A DNA stretch of 64,000 nt from Aldehydirespirator sp965220645 (GCA_965220645.1 OZ244836.1:1798001-1862000), one strand, 5' to 3'. Positions 19,545-28,442 are shown, counted from the first letter of the stretch. Translations and numbers: made by a program. Notes: generated by a model not told the origin, from the sequence alone.

Positions 19545-20096
19545 CTACGACACGGCGGTCGTCAAGGTGACGCCAGTTTCGGCGGGCGTGGCCGGCTCCC
19601 ACCCTGTGCCGCTCCACCTGAACAGGAACGTGGTTGCTTTGCCGATACCGAAACCCTTCTCTACCCAGATATCGACAGCTGCTACACCGTCCGCGGGAAA
19701 ATGAGTGCGCACCACGTCAAAGAGAGTGGCCCCGGCATAGGTACCGCCGGGCCCAGTCGCATCCTGGAGTTCTTGGTCTGAGAGAAACTCGACATCTGTT
19801 CCGAACGCCTCTTCCAGCGCGGCCCTCAAGTCGGGGCCCGCATCAAGGGACGCGTACACGGGCTTGGTGTCACAGGACACCGGCAGACAGGCCTCAGACA
19901 ACGCGCTGGCCTGGATCTCAATTCTTGTCGCTGGGGACAGGTCAGGGTTGCTCTGGATCTCACTTGTCGTCGCTTGGGACGGGTCCGGACCGCTTGTGTC
20001 CTCGCTGTCACGTCCGCACGAGGCAGCGAGGATGCTCACGGCGATGGCGATGGCGATGGCCAGTATGGGACTAACACGGGTGCTGCCAGCCCTCAT
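19545..20096 (-). CDS. Hypothetical lipoprotein
   Basis: 183 residues with an N-terminal hydrophobic stretch (ILAIAIAIAVSILAASC, lipidated Cys about 27), a Ser/Thr/Asp-rich linker and a small globular domain of about 110 residues ending in TFLFRWSGTGWEPA. Two cysteines (ACLPVSC) could form a disulfide outside the cell. I recognise no family. It lies just downstream of the first serpin gene on the same strand, after a 163-base gap with no visible gene. Confidence 0.6.
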   Translation of the reverse strand: MRAGSTRVSPILAIAIAIAVSILAASCGRDSEDTSGPDPSQATTSEIQSNPDLSPATRIEIQASALSEACLPVSCDTKPVYASLDAGPDLRAALEEAFGTDVEFLSDQELQDATGPGGTYAGATLFDVVRTHFPADGVAAVDIWVEKGFGIGKATTFLFRWSGTGWEPATPAETGVTLTTAVS

Positions 20097-20259
20097 AGTC
20101 GTTCGTCAACCCAGATAGCCGCTGGGTCACATCGTCCACACGGTCTAGGAACACCCTCCCAAAGAGCCGCCAGACGCAGCGTTCCCGCGAGGATCCAGCC
20201 GATGACTACACGCATAGTGCTTTCCAGTTTCGTCGTTGAGTGTGGTCGTGCTGTTTGTT

Positions 20260-21693
20260 CTAGGCGATTGGGTCGATGAGGCGGCCCACGAACAACAGCG
20301 CTGCGGTGTCTTGATGGGTGATGACCCACAGGAATGGCCGATCCGCGACGATGGTGAGATCGGCTGGGGGAGGTCCGGACTCGGCGAAGACCATGGATGT
20401 GGCTGCGGCTGCTTCGGTGCCGTTTTCGTCGACGATGACTTTGGCGCCGTGGAGCGCGGCAGTGATGAAGATGCCGGGTGCGATGTTGTCGAAGCCGGCA
20501 CCGGCGCAGAATCCCTGTGGGCAGAGCCATTCGAACAGGTCAGAAGGCGGGAGGGTCTGTTCCCACTTGGGCATGGTGACGTCGACCAGGCCGGTTTGCG
20601 CGGCTTCCGGCAGCCCTGTGAGCGCCTCGGCGTCGAGCGATTCCTCGATGGCTGCGAGCCCGTCGGGGTCGTGGGGGACGATGAGCCACATGGCCAGTTC
20701 GCTGCCCTTGTAGAGAAGTTCCACCGCGTCGGCGTTCTCGAGCCGGACGAATCGACGGCGCACCGGTTCGATATCGCTCATGAAAGGCACCGTCACCGAC
20801 CGGTCGTCGCCGGTGGTGAACTGGCCGTCGCGGGTTCGTCCGGGCAGGAATGGCCATAGCCAGTCGGCTTTCAGATACACCATGTTCACCAGGATCAGTT
20901 CCTGGCCTTGGACGGCGTACTCGTCGACGATTATCGGGATGAGTCCTCGGGTCTTCTGCGATACCCACGAGTTGATGGTGTCGGCCGCGGCAGCGCCGTC
21001 GTCGGTGTCGACTGGCTGGGCAACCGCGCCGTATTGGGCTGCAGCGGTGTGCACGAAATCGGGCAGCATCGAGAATCCGTCGTCGGGGAACAGCCGGTTG
21101 GCCACCTCCAAGGTGGTGGACCCCACCGAGGCTTCGGCCAAGCTGAGATCGACAGAGTTGGCGGCGCTGTGGACACCAACTTCAGGGAAGCCGAAGATCT
21201 CATCTAGCACCGCCCCGGAGTCAGGTGATGCCCCGGCCCGGCTCATACTGAAGGCGGTGCCGATGCTCATCGGGCTCGATACTGCGTTGCCGGTCAGGTG
21301 CCGATGGAAGGCCCAGCCGGCTGCGTTGATGCCGGCCACCCAATCGGCGGCCGGGGCGTCGGGATCAGCCGGCAGCCGATCAGCCACCAACTCCGGGGCT
21401 GTGGTGGTCGTGTTGGCTGGTTCCGCGCCCGCATCGTCGACGATCCCGGGATCAGCCGGCAGCTCCAAGGCTGTGGTGGTCGTGTTGGCTGGTTCCGCGC
21501 CCGCATCGTCGACGATCCCGGGATCAGCCGGCAGCTCCAAGGCTGTGGTGGTCGTGTTGGCTGGTTCCGCGCCCGCATCGTCGACGATCCCGGGGTCAGC
21601 CGGCAGCTCCAAGGCTGTGGTGGTCGTGTCTGAGGAACCGCAGGCTGCCGCGATGGAGCACACCACGACCAGGAATCTGAGCAGCTTGGTCAC
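20260..21693 (-). CDS. Secreted serpin lipoprotein 1
   Basis: 477 residues from the GTG at 21693. Signal peptide with lipobox (VTKLLRFLVVV...IAAAC), then three 24-residue repeats (TTTTALELPADPGIVDDAGA...), then a full serpin domain: NAVSSPMSIGTAFSMSRAGA, TLEVANRLFPDD, LVNMVYLKADW, and the hinge GTEAAAATSMVF followed by a reactive loop ending ADRPFLWVI. It would be an outward-facing suicide inhibitor of serine or cysteine proteases. A CPQGFC pair may add a disulfide. A close paralogue with a different linker is at 39438-40898 and begins MTKLLAG, supporting the start. The target protease is not predictable with confidence. Confidence 0.9.
   Translation of the reverse strand: MTKLLRFLVVVCSIAAACGSSDTTTTALELPADPGIVDDAGAEPANTTTTALELPADPGIVDDAGAEPANTTTTALELPADPGIVDDAGAEPANTTTTAPELVADRLPADPDAPAADWVAGINAAGWAFHRHLTGNAVSSPMSIGTAFSMSRAGASPDSGAVLDEIFGFPEVGVHSAANSVDLSLAEASVGSTTLEVANRLFPDDGFSMLPDFVHTAAAQYGAVAQPVDTDDGAAAADTINSWVSQKTRGLIPIIVDEYAVQGQELILVNMVYLKADWLWPFLPGRTRDGQFTTGDDRSVTVPFMSDIEPVRRRFVRLENADAVELLYKGSELAMWLIVPHDPDGLAAIEESLDAEALTGLPEAAQTGLVDVTMPKWEQTLPPSDLFEWLCPQGFCAGAGFDNIAPGIFITAALHGAKVIVDENGTEAAAATSMVFAESGPPPADLTIVADRPFLWVITHQDTAALLFVGRLIDPIA
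21397..21612. repeat. Three tandem 72-bp repeats in the serpin linker
   Basis: The unit beginning GGCTGTGGTGGTCG recurs at 21397, 21469 and 21541, exactly 72 bp apart, with a partial fourth unit at 21613. The copies are nearly identical (one A/G change visible) and encode a 24-residue Thr/Pro/Asp/Ala-rich spacer. Whole-codon repeats of this identity can expand or contract without frameshift and so tune tether length between membrane and serpin head. Confidence 0.95.
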
Positions 21694-21903
21694 AGCACAT
21701 TGGACGCTACAGCAGCCCCTCAAGTTCCCGAAGCCGCCGACAAAGGCGCTCGTGCTCGCTGGGGGTCACGCGAAGTGGTGGCGATTGGCGGTTGAGTGCC
21801 GGTGTCAGCAGTGGGCTGTCAGCTCGGCTGCGGTGGCATCGGAAGGGGGTTGGAGCTTGGCCAGCGACATCGATGCGTGGCAGGTGCTCCAGAATGCGGT
21901 CGG

Positions 21904-22269
21904 TCACTCGCTGCCTGCTTGTCCATCGGCGGCATCCGCAGGGCTCATGCGCAAGCCGAGGGTCCTCTGCAGGTTCGACAGGTAGTCGGCGTAGGCCCGC
22001 CGGCCGGTCACCGTTGCCTGCACCCAGGTGCGGGGCTTGGAGCCTTGGAACTCCTTGGTGATGGCCAGGAAGCCCGCGGCCTCGAGCTTGCGCAGATGGA
22101 CGGTCAGGTTGCCGCCGGTCAGCCCCAGGGTCTGCTGGATGAACCCGTAGGCCAAGTGGTCCAATTGCGGAACGGAGACCAGCAGCGTCATGATGCGCAG
22201 GCGGGTCGGCTGATGGATGGTCTCGTCGAGAATGATCGCTTCGTCAGCACGGGAGGACTCGACGCTCAC
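21904..22269 (-). CDS. Winged-helix transcriptional regulator (ArsR/HTH_34-like)
   Basis: 121 residues. ETIHQPTRLRIMTLLVSVPQ, then GLTGGNLTVHLRKLEAAGFL and KEFQGSKPRTWVQATVTGRR, follow the winged-helix pattern of small transcriptional regulators that sense through dimerisation (PF13601-type). The GTG at 22269 follows the upstream membrane-protein gene by only 7 bases; longer in-frame starts overlap that gene. With its partner it forms a two-gene operon behind a repeat-rich operator, typical of regulator plus membrane-protein pairs. Confidence 0.78.
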   Translation of the reverse strand: MSVESSRADEAIILDETIHQPTRLRIMTLLVSVPQLDHLAYGFIQQTLGLTGGNLTVHLRKLEAAGFLAITKEFQGSKPRTWVQATVTGRRAYADYLSNLQRTLGLRMSPADAADGQAGSE

Positions 22270-22276
22270 CGGTTGT

Positions 22277-22927
22277 TCACCATTCTCCGGTCCTGTAGAC
22301 CCACGCGAAACCGGCAGCGGCCATCGCCGCCATCGCTGATCCCGATACCGCCAGTGCAGCGTCCCCGAGGAGATAATTCGGGAAATAGAACGCGGCCGCG
22401 TACGCCAGTCCCAACACCGCAATCATGGGGCGGTGCATGATGCCGAACAGGACGTAGCCGAGTGCGATCACTCCGACAAAGACGCGCGGAAAGTTGTCAG
22501 CGTCCTCGGCGTTCCACAACCCTGCCGCGGATGTGAGGAGGAACGCGGCCACCACCACGGAACTCCAGAAGAAGAACACCCTGATCCCTGCACGGCGGGC
22601 CGCTTCGCTGGTCGCCAGACTGCTACTGGCCCGGTGACCGATGATGCCGCTGCACACCCCACCCACTGTCCCGAGGCCGCCCCACAACGGGCCTGGAAAC
22701 CACGGCCTGTCCTCAGCGAACTCCGTGGCGAGCGTGTCGATGGCCCAATGGGAGAAATATCCCACTGAAACAATCACGCCCCACAGCAGCATGATCGCGG
22801 TGCTCCCAGCCAGGTACATCGAGCTGCGGGCGTCATCCATGGTGGTGTGGATGGTCTGCCAGCCCTCCTCTGCCGTTAGGGCATCAGCGCCCTCATCGAA
22901 TGCCTGCACCTTGTCCGCCTCCTGCAT
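22277..22927 (-). CDS. Membrane protein co-operonic with the winged-helix regulator
   Basis: 216 residues: a charged N-terminal 40 residues (MQEADKVQAFDEGADALTAE) followed by about five transmembrane helices (AGSTAIMLLWGVIVSVGYF; VFFFWSSVVVAAFLLTSAAG; VFVGVIALGYVLFGIMH; and two more). Pairs of this kind, a PadR/HTH_34-like regulator and a DUF-type membrane protein, are common in actinobacteria, but I cannot name the family or function. The start codon lies next to an inverted repeat that is probably the operator. Confidence 0.65.
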   Translation of the reverse strand: MQEADKVQAFDEGADALTAEEGWQTIHTTMDDARSSMYLAGSTAIMLLWGVIVSVGYFSHWAIDTLATEFAEDRPWFPGPLWGGLGTVGGVCSGIIGHRASSSLATSEAARRAGIRVFFFWSSVVVAAFLLTSAAGLWNAEDADNFPRVFVGVIALGYVLFGIMHRPMIAVLGLAYAAAFYFPNYLLGDAALAVSGSAMAAMAAAGFAWVYRTGEW

Positions 22928-22958
22928 CTAGTTTGCAATACAAACTAGTTTGCATTAC
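22928..22958. promoter_or_regulatory. Repeat operator at the start of the regulator operon
   Basis: CTAGTTTG (22928-22935) and CAAACTAG (22941-22948) form an inverted repeat with a 5-base spacer, and CAAACTAGTTTG (22941-22952) is itself a perfect palindrome. TAGTTTGCAATAC and TAGTTTGCATTAC also form a direct repeat 17 bp apart. The block touches the ATG at 22927, and TTGACA lies about 40 bases upstream on the minus strand. Autoregulation by the neighbouring winged-helix protein is the obvious inference. Confidence 0.65.
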
Positions 22959-22996
22959 CTATACAGCGTTGTCAAGTGCTCGGACCGAGTTGGCGG

Positions 22997-23317
22997 CTAA
23001 CCCCCGGTCGGGTTCGGTGGTGGAATGCCGATGCCCATATGCCCCTCGATGCGGGCGAGCCGCTCGCGGGCGTCGGTGAGGCTGCCCGTGACCTCGGCAA
23101 AACTCTTCTCCGTCATACGGCGGTGCTCCGCGAAGTCCTGAAGCAGGTGCTGGTGGCTGGCTTCGAGGACCGTCGTCCGGGCGGCGAGTTCTCGCAGGGC
23201 CTCGTTGTTCGCGTCCAGCTTGTCGCGAGTCTTGGCTCCCTCCCGGCGCTGCTCGTAGATACTCCCGAGCACGGCGACGAACAGTGCGGCGACCATCGTG
23301 AGGAGTGCGGCCTCCAT
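22997..23317 (-). CDS. Small membrane-anchored coiled-coil protein, paralogue 2
   Basis: 106 residues: hydrophobic N-terminal helix (MEAALLTMVAALFVAVLGS), a charged linker (YEQRREGAKTRDKLDANNEA) and a heptad-patterned helix ending GHMGIGIPPPNPTGG. It is the paralogue of 16995-17336, and both carry the same AT-rich upstream motif at the same distance. Predicted topology is one membrane anchor and a cytoplasmic or external rod. Function unknown. Confidence 0.65.
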   Translation of the reverse strand: MEAALLTMVAALFVAVLGSIYEQRREGAKTRDKLDANNEALRELAARTTVLEASHQHLLQDFAEHRRMTEKSFAEVTGSLTDARERLARIEGHMGIGIPPPNPTGG

Positions 23318-23354
23318 GTAAGCGACTCTACAACATTCTGATTCTCACTGCCAA

Positions 23355-23379
23355 CGTAATACCACAGAATATACTGAAG
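23355..23379 (-). promoter_or_regulatory. Upstream motif shared by the two coiled-coil paralogues (copy 2)
   Basis: Minus-strand sequence TTCAGTATATTCTGTGGTAT matches the motif at 17373-17397 in 16 of 21 bases and sits 37 bases from the ATG at 23317. The AT content stands out against the surroundings, consistent with a core promoter. Confidence 0.5.
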
Positions 23380-23402
23380 CCGTAGATCTTGAGTGGCGGG
23401 CG

Positions 23403-24323
23403 TCAGTAGCCGAGGGCTACGTCGACCAGGCCCAGCAACTCCTCGCCGGCCAGCCAGCGGCGGACGTTCTCGCGCACCCGCCCAGTGATCAGCGGCAGGC
23501 CCATCTCGCGGGTGTTGCCGATGTGGGGCGTGATCACACAGTTCGGCAGGCCCCACAGCTCTGAGTCGTCCGGCAGCGGCTCGGGGTCGGTCACATCCAG
23601 CACCGCCCCCGCGATCGTCCCCGCTCGCAGCGCGGCCCCGAGCGCGGCGTGGTCCACGTGCCCGCCGCGGGCCACGTTCACCAGCCAGCACTGCGGCCCC
23701 ATCGATTCCAGCAGCGCTGCGTCCACCACCCCGCGGGTCTCGTCGGTCAGCGCCAGCGCCACCACCACGGCGTCGGCTCCCTCCACGGCCTCACGCACGG
23801 AAGCTGGCGTCAGGGTCCGCGCCGCGCCGTCGAACGGCGTTGCGGTGCGTCGCACCACCGTCACCTCACAGCCCCACGGCTCCAGCATCCGCAGTAGCGA
23901 GCGGGTGATTCCGCCCCCGCCGAGCACCGTGATCTTCGCGCCCAGCAGGTTGCGCCCCGACTCCGCGCACCACGTGTCGGCCGCTGCGAACAGATGGAAG
24001 TCCCGAAAGCCCATCAGCAGGGCGGCCATCACCCATTCGGCCACCGGCTCGGCGTACACGCCCTTGGCGCAGGTCCACGTCAGGCGGGTGTCGAGGTAGT
24101 CGAGAAACGGCTCAACCCCGGCGTATGGGAGCTGCACCCACTCCACGGACGGTGCTGCCGCGATCACCTCCGGGTACATGCCGGCCGCGTACGGGTCGGC
24201 CCAGATCAACGCCCGGGCGTCGCCCAATTCCGCCACCTCGCCGCCGGCGTCGCGCACTGCGGCTGCGAAGGCGTCGTACATCACGGGCCGGGTATCCGGC
24301 GCGACCGCGATCAAGCGGCTCAT
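23403..24323 (-). CDS. D-isomer-specific 2-hydroxyacid dehydrogenase
   Basis: 306 residues. NAD-binding domain with VLGGGGITRSLLRML (about 135; G-x-G-G-G-x-T variant), catalytic Arg in NVARGGHVDH (about 222), Glu in DPEPLP and His in TPHIGN (about 263). N-terminal part VEWVQLPYAGVEPFLDYL is typical of glyoxylate/hydroxypyruvate-type members. It differs clearly from the operonic homologue at 6577. The substrate is not predictable. It ends close to the motif of the coiled-coil gene and stands as its own unit, 69 bases from upp. Confidence 0.85.
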   Translation of the reverse strand: MSRLIAVAPDTRPVMYDAFAAAVRDAGGEVAELGDARALIWADPYAAGMYPEVIAAAPSVEWVQLPYAGVEPFLDYLDTRLTWTCAKGVYAEPVAEWVMAALLMGFRDFHLFAAADTWCAESGRNLLGAKITVLGGGGITRSLLRMLEPWGCEVTVVRRTATPFDGAARTLTPASVREAVEGADAVVVALALTDETRGVVDAALLESMGPQCWLVNVARGGHVDHAALGAALRAGTIAGAVLDVTDPEPLPDDSELWGLPNCVITPHIGNTREMGLPLITGRVRENVRRWLAGEELLGLVDVALGY

Positions 24324-24392
24324 GCGCTTTGCCCGGCGGTCAACCGGCCGCGACGGCCGGCCTGGCTGCGACTGCCCACGGCCAGGATCGTG

Positions 24393-25019
24393 TCACGACG
24401 GGTTGAACTGGCGATCCCCGGCGTCGCCGAGACCCGGCAGGATGAACCCGTTCTCGTTGAGCGACTCGTCGACGGCGGCCACGCACACGGCATCGGCCAG
24501 CCCGGAGTCGCGCACCCGCTCGATTCCCTCGGGAGCGGCCAGAACGAAGACCGCGGTCACCCGTCCCGCGCCGCTGTCCCTGAGCGTCTCCAGGGCGTGG
24601 ATGCAGGATCCGCCGGTGGCCAGCATCGGGTCGAGGATCAAGGCGTCCCGCCCGTTGAGGTCCTCGGGAAGGGTGCTCGCGTACTGGCGGGCCTCCAGCG
24701 TGCGCTCGTTTCGTCTGAGGCCCACGAACGCCACTTCCACGTCGCCGAGCAGCTCCAGCGCGGCGTCGAGCATTCCCAGCCCGGCCCGCAGCACCGGCAC
24801 CACTACCGGCGGACGCTCGATGCGGGAACCCACCGTCGGACCCATGGGCGTGGTGACGTCCACGGGCACCAGCGGGGCCTGCCTCATGGCCTCGTAGACC
24901 AGGATGGAGCTCAGGTCTCGCAGCAGTTTCCGGAACTCGTGGTTGGGGGTGGACGAGTCGCGCAGCCGGGTCACCCGATCGGCGACCAGCGCATTGTCGA
25001 TCACATGGATCTCGGTCAC
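24393..25019 (-). CDS. upp: Uracil phosphoribosyltransferase
   Basis: 208 residues, the normal length. The PRPP-binding motif LILDPMLATGGS is at about 124-135, and VLRAGLGMLDAALELL and EGIERV are diagnostic UPRTase stretches. It converts uracil and PRPP to UMP in pyrimidine salvage. Its start overlaps the stop of the M16 peptidase gene (ATGA-type), and adenosine deaminase lies beyond, giving a small nucleobase-salvage neighbourhood. Confidence 0.95.
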   Translation of the reverse strand: MTEIHVIDNALVADRVTRLRDSSTPNHEFRKLLRDLSSILVYEAMRQAPLVPVDVTTPMGPTVGSRIERPPVVVPVLRAGLGMLDAALELLGDVEVAFVGLRRNERTLEARQYASTLPEDLNGRDALILDPMLATGGSCIHALETLRDSGAGRVTAVFVLAAPEGIERVRDSGLADAVCVAAVDESLNENGFILPGLGDAGDRQFNPS

Positions 25020-28000
25020 GGTCTTCTCGCTATCTCGATGCGCCCGCCCTCACCGTAGATTGCCGCAGCCAGCGCCTGCACGTCCTCCAGCGTCAAGCGG
25101 CCCAGCTCCTCGCTGAGGCGCTGCTTGGTGATCACGTTCTCGTCGTCGCTGTGGCGTCGAGACAGCAGCGCGCTGATCAGGTCGAAATTGCGAGACAGGG
25201 CGTAGTCGGTGGTCATGATCGCGGTGGCCTGAGCGAACTCCTCGGGAGTCAGCCCGTTGGCAGCCACATCGGCGAGGATGTCCAGCATCGTGGTGTGGAT
25301 CTCGTCGTACCGGCTCGGATCGAGCGTGGCGAACACCACCGAGTCGAAGAAGTGGCCGGGGAGGCTGCTGCTGTCGACCGCAGCCCCTGCGACGTAGGAC
25401 GCGCCCAACTCCTCGCGTATCACGAGGAACACCCGCTCGCTCATCGCGGTTCCGAGCACATCGGCGGCCACCGCCGTCAGCGGGGTCACCTCCATTTCGG
25501 CCTCGTTGTAGATCTCCAGCACCGCGCTCTCGCCCTCGCCGACTGTCACCTGCCGCTGCACCACACCAGTAGGCATGGGCGGTTGGCGGTTGATGTAGGT
25601 GTCGGACTCGCTCGCGGGAAGCGTGCCGATGTAGTGGCGGGCCAGACGCTCGATCGCGGCTGCGTCGATGTCGCCGGTGACGGCCACCACCATGTCGTCG
25701 ACCGATCCGAGACGGCTCTGGTACATGGCGAGCAGCCCCTGCGGGGTGAGCGAATCGATTTCGGTGCGGCTGGCGATGGCCCGGTGCCACGTGTTGCCGT
25801 AGCGTTCCTCGAGATAGGCGATGGCTGCCTGCCAGCGGGGGTCGCGCTCCGACCGGGCCAACCTTGTCTCGGCGGTGTGGAGGGCGTCCTGGTAGGACTG
25901 GTCGTCGATCTGGGGTGTGGTCACCAGCAGGTGGATGAGCTGGAAGAGGGTCTCGACGTCCTCGGTGCCTGCCGACCCGACGAAGCCCTCGCTCGTCTCA
26001 CCTATGTAGGCATTGACCGACGCAGTGCGATTCTCGAGGAAGCGGTTCAGCTCCGACCGCGAAAGGTCGCCCAGGCCGCTGCCCGCAACTGCGTTCACCG
26101 CGATGGCCGACAGGGCCCGGTCGCCGGGCTCCAGCAGCGACCAGCCCCCCAGGGATTGAGCGTGCAGGTTGACGAAGCCCTCGGCGATGTCGGAGGGCGC
26201 GAACATGACCCGGGCTCCGTTGGCGAAGGTCCACTCGTATCCGTCCTCGAAGACATCGAAGGAGCCCTCCGAGACCGGGTCCGCCGGTTCGGGAGGATCG
26301 ATCAACTGGTCTATGACGGACACCTCCGGCGGGGGCGGCCCGGCCTTGGCCGCGGCCAGGGCGGCGTCCAGATCGGCCACCGTCGGCACGCTGGAGGGGT
26401 CGGGGCCCACTGCGATGGCCAGCAGCCCGCCCCGCTCCATCTGCCACCGGAAGTGTTCGGTCAGCTCTTCAGTCGTGAGCTCCGTCAGGAGCCTGGCGGT
26501 CCGTGTGATCGACTTCGCAATGCTGTCGATGTCGGCTCCGTAGAAGTAGTGGTTTTGGTAGAGCCCGGCCCACTGGTTGTCCTGGGTCGTGGGTGCCCTG
26601 TCGAGCTGGAGCCGCAGCGCAGTGACGGTCTGCTTGATGGCTCTCGCCCGGTCACCGGCCGTAAAGCCGTGCTCCTGCGCGGTCAAGAGCACCGAGAGGT
26701 AGTCAGTGGAGGCGGCATCGAGGTTGTCGCCCTGCCAGTTCGTGCCGTAGTACCTGAGCCCGCGGTTGTAGGTGAACGTAATGAACTTCGGCGGGTCGAC
26801 CTGGCTCAGCTCGCCCCGGTGGTAGGCGTCGTTGAGGCGGTTGTCGATCATTACCTCGATGAGGTACTCCATGGTTACGAGCCGGTCCCCGCCGACAGTG
26901 TTGAGATCGTGGGGAGCGATGGGTATGTCCAGCGAGATGAAGGTGACGCCCTGCCGCGGGTCGGTGACCACATGGCTCGACGAACCGGCGGGTGGAATGT
27001 CCACGCTGGGGGGCTTGCGTCCCTCGCCGGCCGGCAGCGGCCCGAAGTGCTCCTCCACCAGCGCCTGCTGGTCTTCCACGTCCATGTCGCCCACCACCAC
27101 CACGGCCATGTTGGCGGGCACGTACCACTTCTCGTAGAAGGATCGCAGATCCTCCGCCGTCATTGAGCTGACGGTTTGGAGAGTGCCGGCGGGGTCGCGT
27201 CCCGCATAGGGGGTGTCCTGGGTGTAGACGCGGGCGAATTCTGAGCTGATGAAGCCGTTGACGCTCTCGCGCCTGAAGCGCATCTCGTCGAGGACGACAC
27301 CCCGCTCGGATTCGACGGCGTCGGGCTCGAAGGTGGCCGCGCCGGCCATCTCCGACAGCGCGTGGAACACCAGGGGAGCCTTGTGGTCTGCGTCGAGAAG
27401 CACCGCGATCTGGTAGACGGTCTCGTCGTAGCCCACATGGGCCCCGGCGTCGGGACCCAGCTCCACGCCGATCTCCCGCAGCGCCTCGACCAGTGAGTTT
27501 CCGGGGAAGTCGGCGGTGCCGTTTAACAGCATGTGCTCGACGAAGTGCCCGATGCCGACCTGCTCGTCGGTCTCGTCGACCGACCCGACGTTGATCAGCA
27601 GCCGCACCGCGAGGTTCTTGCCCGGACTGTCGTTGTGGCGCAGGTAGTAGGTGAGGCCGTTGTCGAGGGTTCCGATGGTCACGGCCGGGTCGACGGGCAG
27701 CGGGGTGGGGTCGTGGGCGGGCACGGGTTCGGCCGGGTACACCAGTCCAAGCGTCCGGGCCAGGAACGTGGCCATCTGACCCCGGGTCACATGGCGCCGC
27801 GGGCAGTAGCGGGCCGGGTCGCGGTCGCACCCGGCTGTGATCCGCGCCGCCGCGAGCCGGTCGATGTCGTCGGCGAAGACATGATCGGCCGGCACGTCCG
27901 CGAACCCAGCCCTCACACCCGGGTCCAGGTTGAAGGCCCGAGCCAGGAACGTCGCCATCTGGCCGCGGTCGACGGGATCGTCAGGGCAGAATCTCAGTGG

Positions 28001-28396
28001 ATCCGTCTCGCACCCCTCGATGATTCCCAACTCGGCGAGGCGCTCGGCGTGTCGGGACCACCACGCACTCGGGTCGACATCGGTGAAACGCGACGAGTCG
28101 GTAGCGGGCGGGTCGGAACGGTCGAGGATCCTGACCAGCCAGACCGCCATCTCCCAGCGGGAAAGGTCTTCGTTCGGGCAGAGTTCGTCGCTGTCCGCGC
28201 AGCCGGTGCGGGAGAACACGTCCACGCCCATATCGACCTCGAAGTACAACAGCGCATCAATGGAAGCCTGATGGACGCCGGCATCCTGGCTCTGCGCCGG
28301 TGCCGTCTGGCCGGCCGCAGCGGGCGCATACGCGATGACCGATGCCGCAACGGCGAGGGCGGCGAGCAGGGCGACGCGTCGGCGGCCTGAGGTCAT
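25016..28396 (-). CDS. Secreted M16 (pitrilysin) metallopeptidase with N-terminal cell-wall repeats
   Basis: 1126 residues. Signal peptide (to about 30), then three SLH-like repeats (about 45-215) with the form FADVPADHVFADDIDRLAAA and VTRGQMATFLAR, then two M16 halves. The first half keeps the inverted zinc motif HFVEH (about 283-287) and the downstream Glu in ESERGVVLDEMRFR (about 362-374). The second half (after about 700) lacks HxxEH and should be the structural partner. YYLRHNDSPGKNLAVRLLIN is the usual M16 entry. Predicted to be an envelope-anchored processing or peptide-degrading protease. It overlaps upp by 4 bases. Confidence 0.9.
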   Translation of the reverse strand: MTSGRRRVALLAALAVAASVIAYAPAAAGQTAPAQSQDAGVHQASIDALLYFEVDMGVDVFSRTGCADSDELCPNEDLSRWEMAVWLVRILDRSDPPATDSSRFTDVDPSAWWSRHAERLAELGIIEGCETDPLRFCPDDPVDRGQMATFLARAFNLDPGVRAGFADVPADHVFADDIDRLAAARITAGCDRDPARYCPRRHVTRGQMATFLARTLGLVYPAEPVPAHDPTPLPVDPAVTIGTLDNGLTYYLRHNDSPGKNLAVRLLINVGSVDETDEQVGIGHFVEHMLLNGTADFPGNSLVEALREIGVELGPDAGAHVGYDETVYQIAVLLDADHKAPLVFHALSEMAGAATFEPDAVESERGVVLDEMRFRRESVNGFISSEFARVYTQDTPYAGRDPAGTLQTVSSMTAEDLRSFYEKWYVPANMAVVVVGDMDVEDQQALVEEHFGPLPAGEGRKPPSVDIPPAGSSSHVVTDPRQGVTFISLDIPIAPHDLNTVGGDRLVTMEYLIEVMIDNRLNDAYHRGELSQVDPPKFITFTYNRGLRYYGTNWQGDNLDAASTDYLSVLLTAQEHGFTAGDRARAIKQTVTALRLQLDRAPTTQDNQWAGLYQNHYFYGADIDSIAKSITRTARLLTELTTEELTEHFRWQMERGGLLAIAVGPDPSSVPTVADLDAALAAAKAGPPPPEVSVIDQLIDPPEPADPVSEGSFDVFEDGYEWTFANGARVMFAPSDIAEGFVNLHAQSLGGWSLLEPGDRALSAIAVNAVAGSGLGDLSRSELNRFLENRTASVNAYIGETSEGFVGSAGTEDVETLFQLIHLLVTTPQIDDQSYQDALHTAETRLARSERDPRWQAAIAYLEERYGNTWHRAIASRTEIDSLTPQGLLAMYQSRLGSVDDMVVAVTGDIDAAAIERLARHYIGTLPASESDTYINRQPPMPTGVVQRQVTVGEGESAVLEIYNEAEMEVTPLTAVAADVLGTAMSERVFLVIREELGASYVAGAAVDSSSLPGHFFDSVVFATLDPSRYDEIHTTMLDILADVAANGLTPEEFAQATAIMTTDYALSRNFDLISALLSRRHSDDENVITKQRLSEELGRLTLEDVQALAAAIYGEGGRIEIARRP

Positions 28397-28442
28397 GGCT
28401 GAGTCTCCTCAGTGGGGGGGAGTGGGCAGGTGCGGCCCAACG

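Noticed and set aside
21397..21612. CRISPR-like array
   Set aside because: The repeats are contiguous, in frame and without spacers; they encode the serpin linker. No CRISPR array is seen anywhere in the window.
25151..27166. Large plus-strand frame opposite the M16 peptidase
   Set aside because: Antisense shadow without family signature; the minus strand has intact SLH and M16 motifs.
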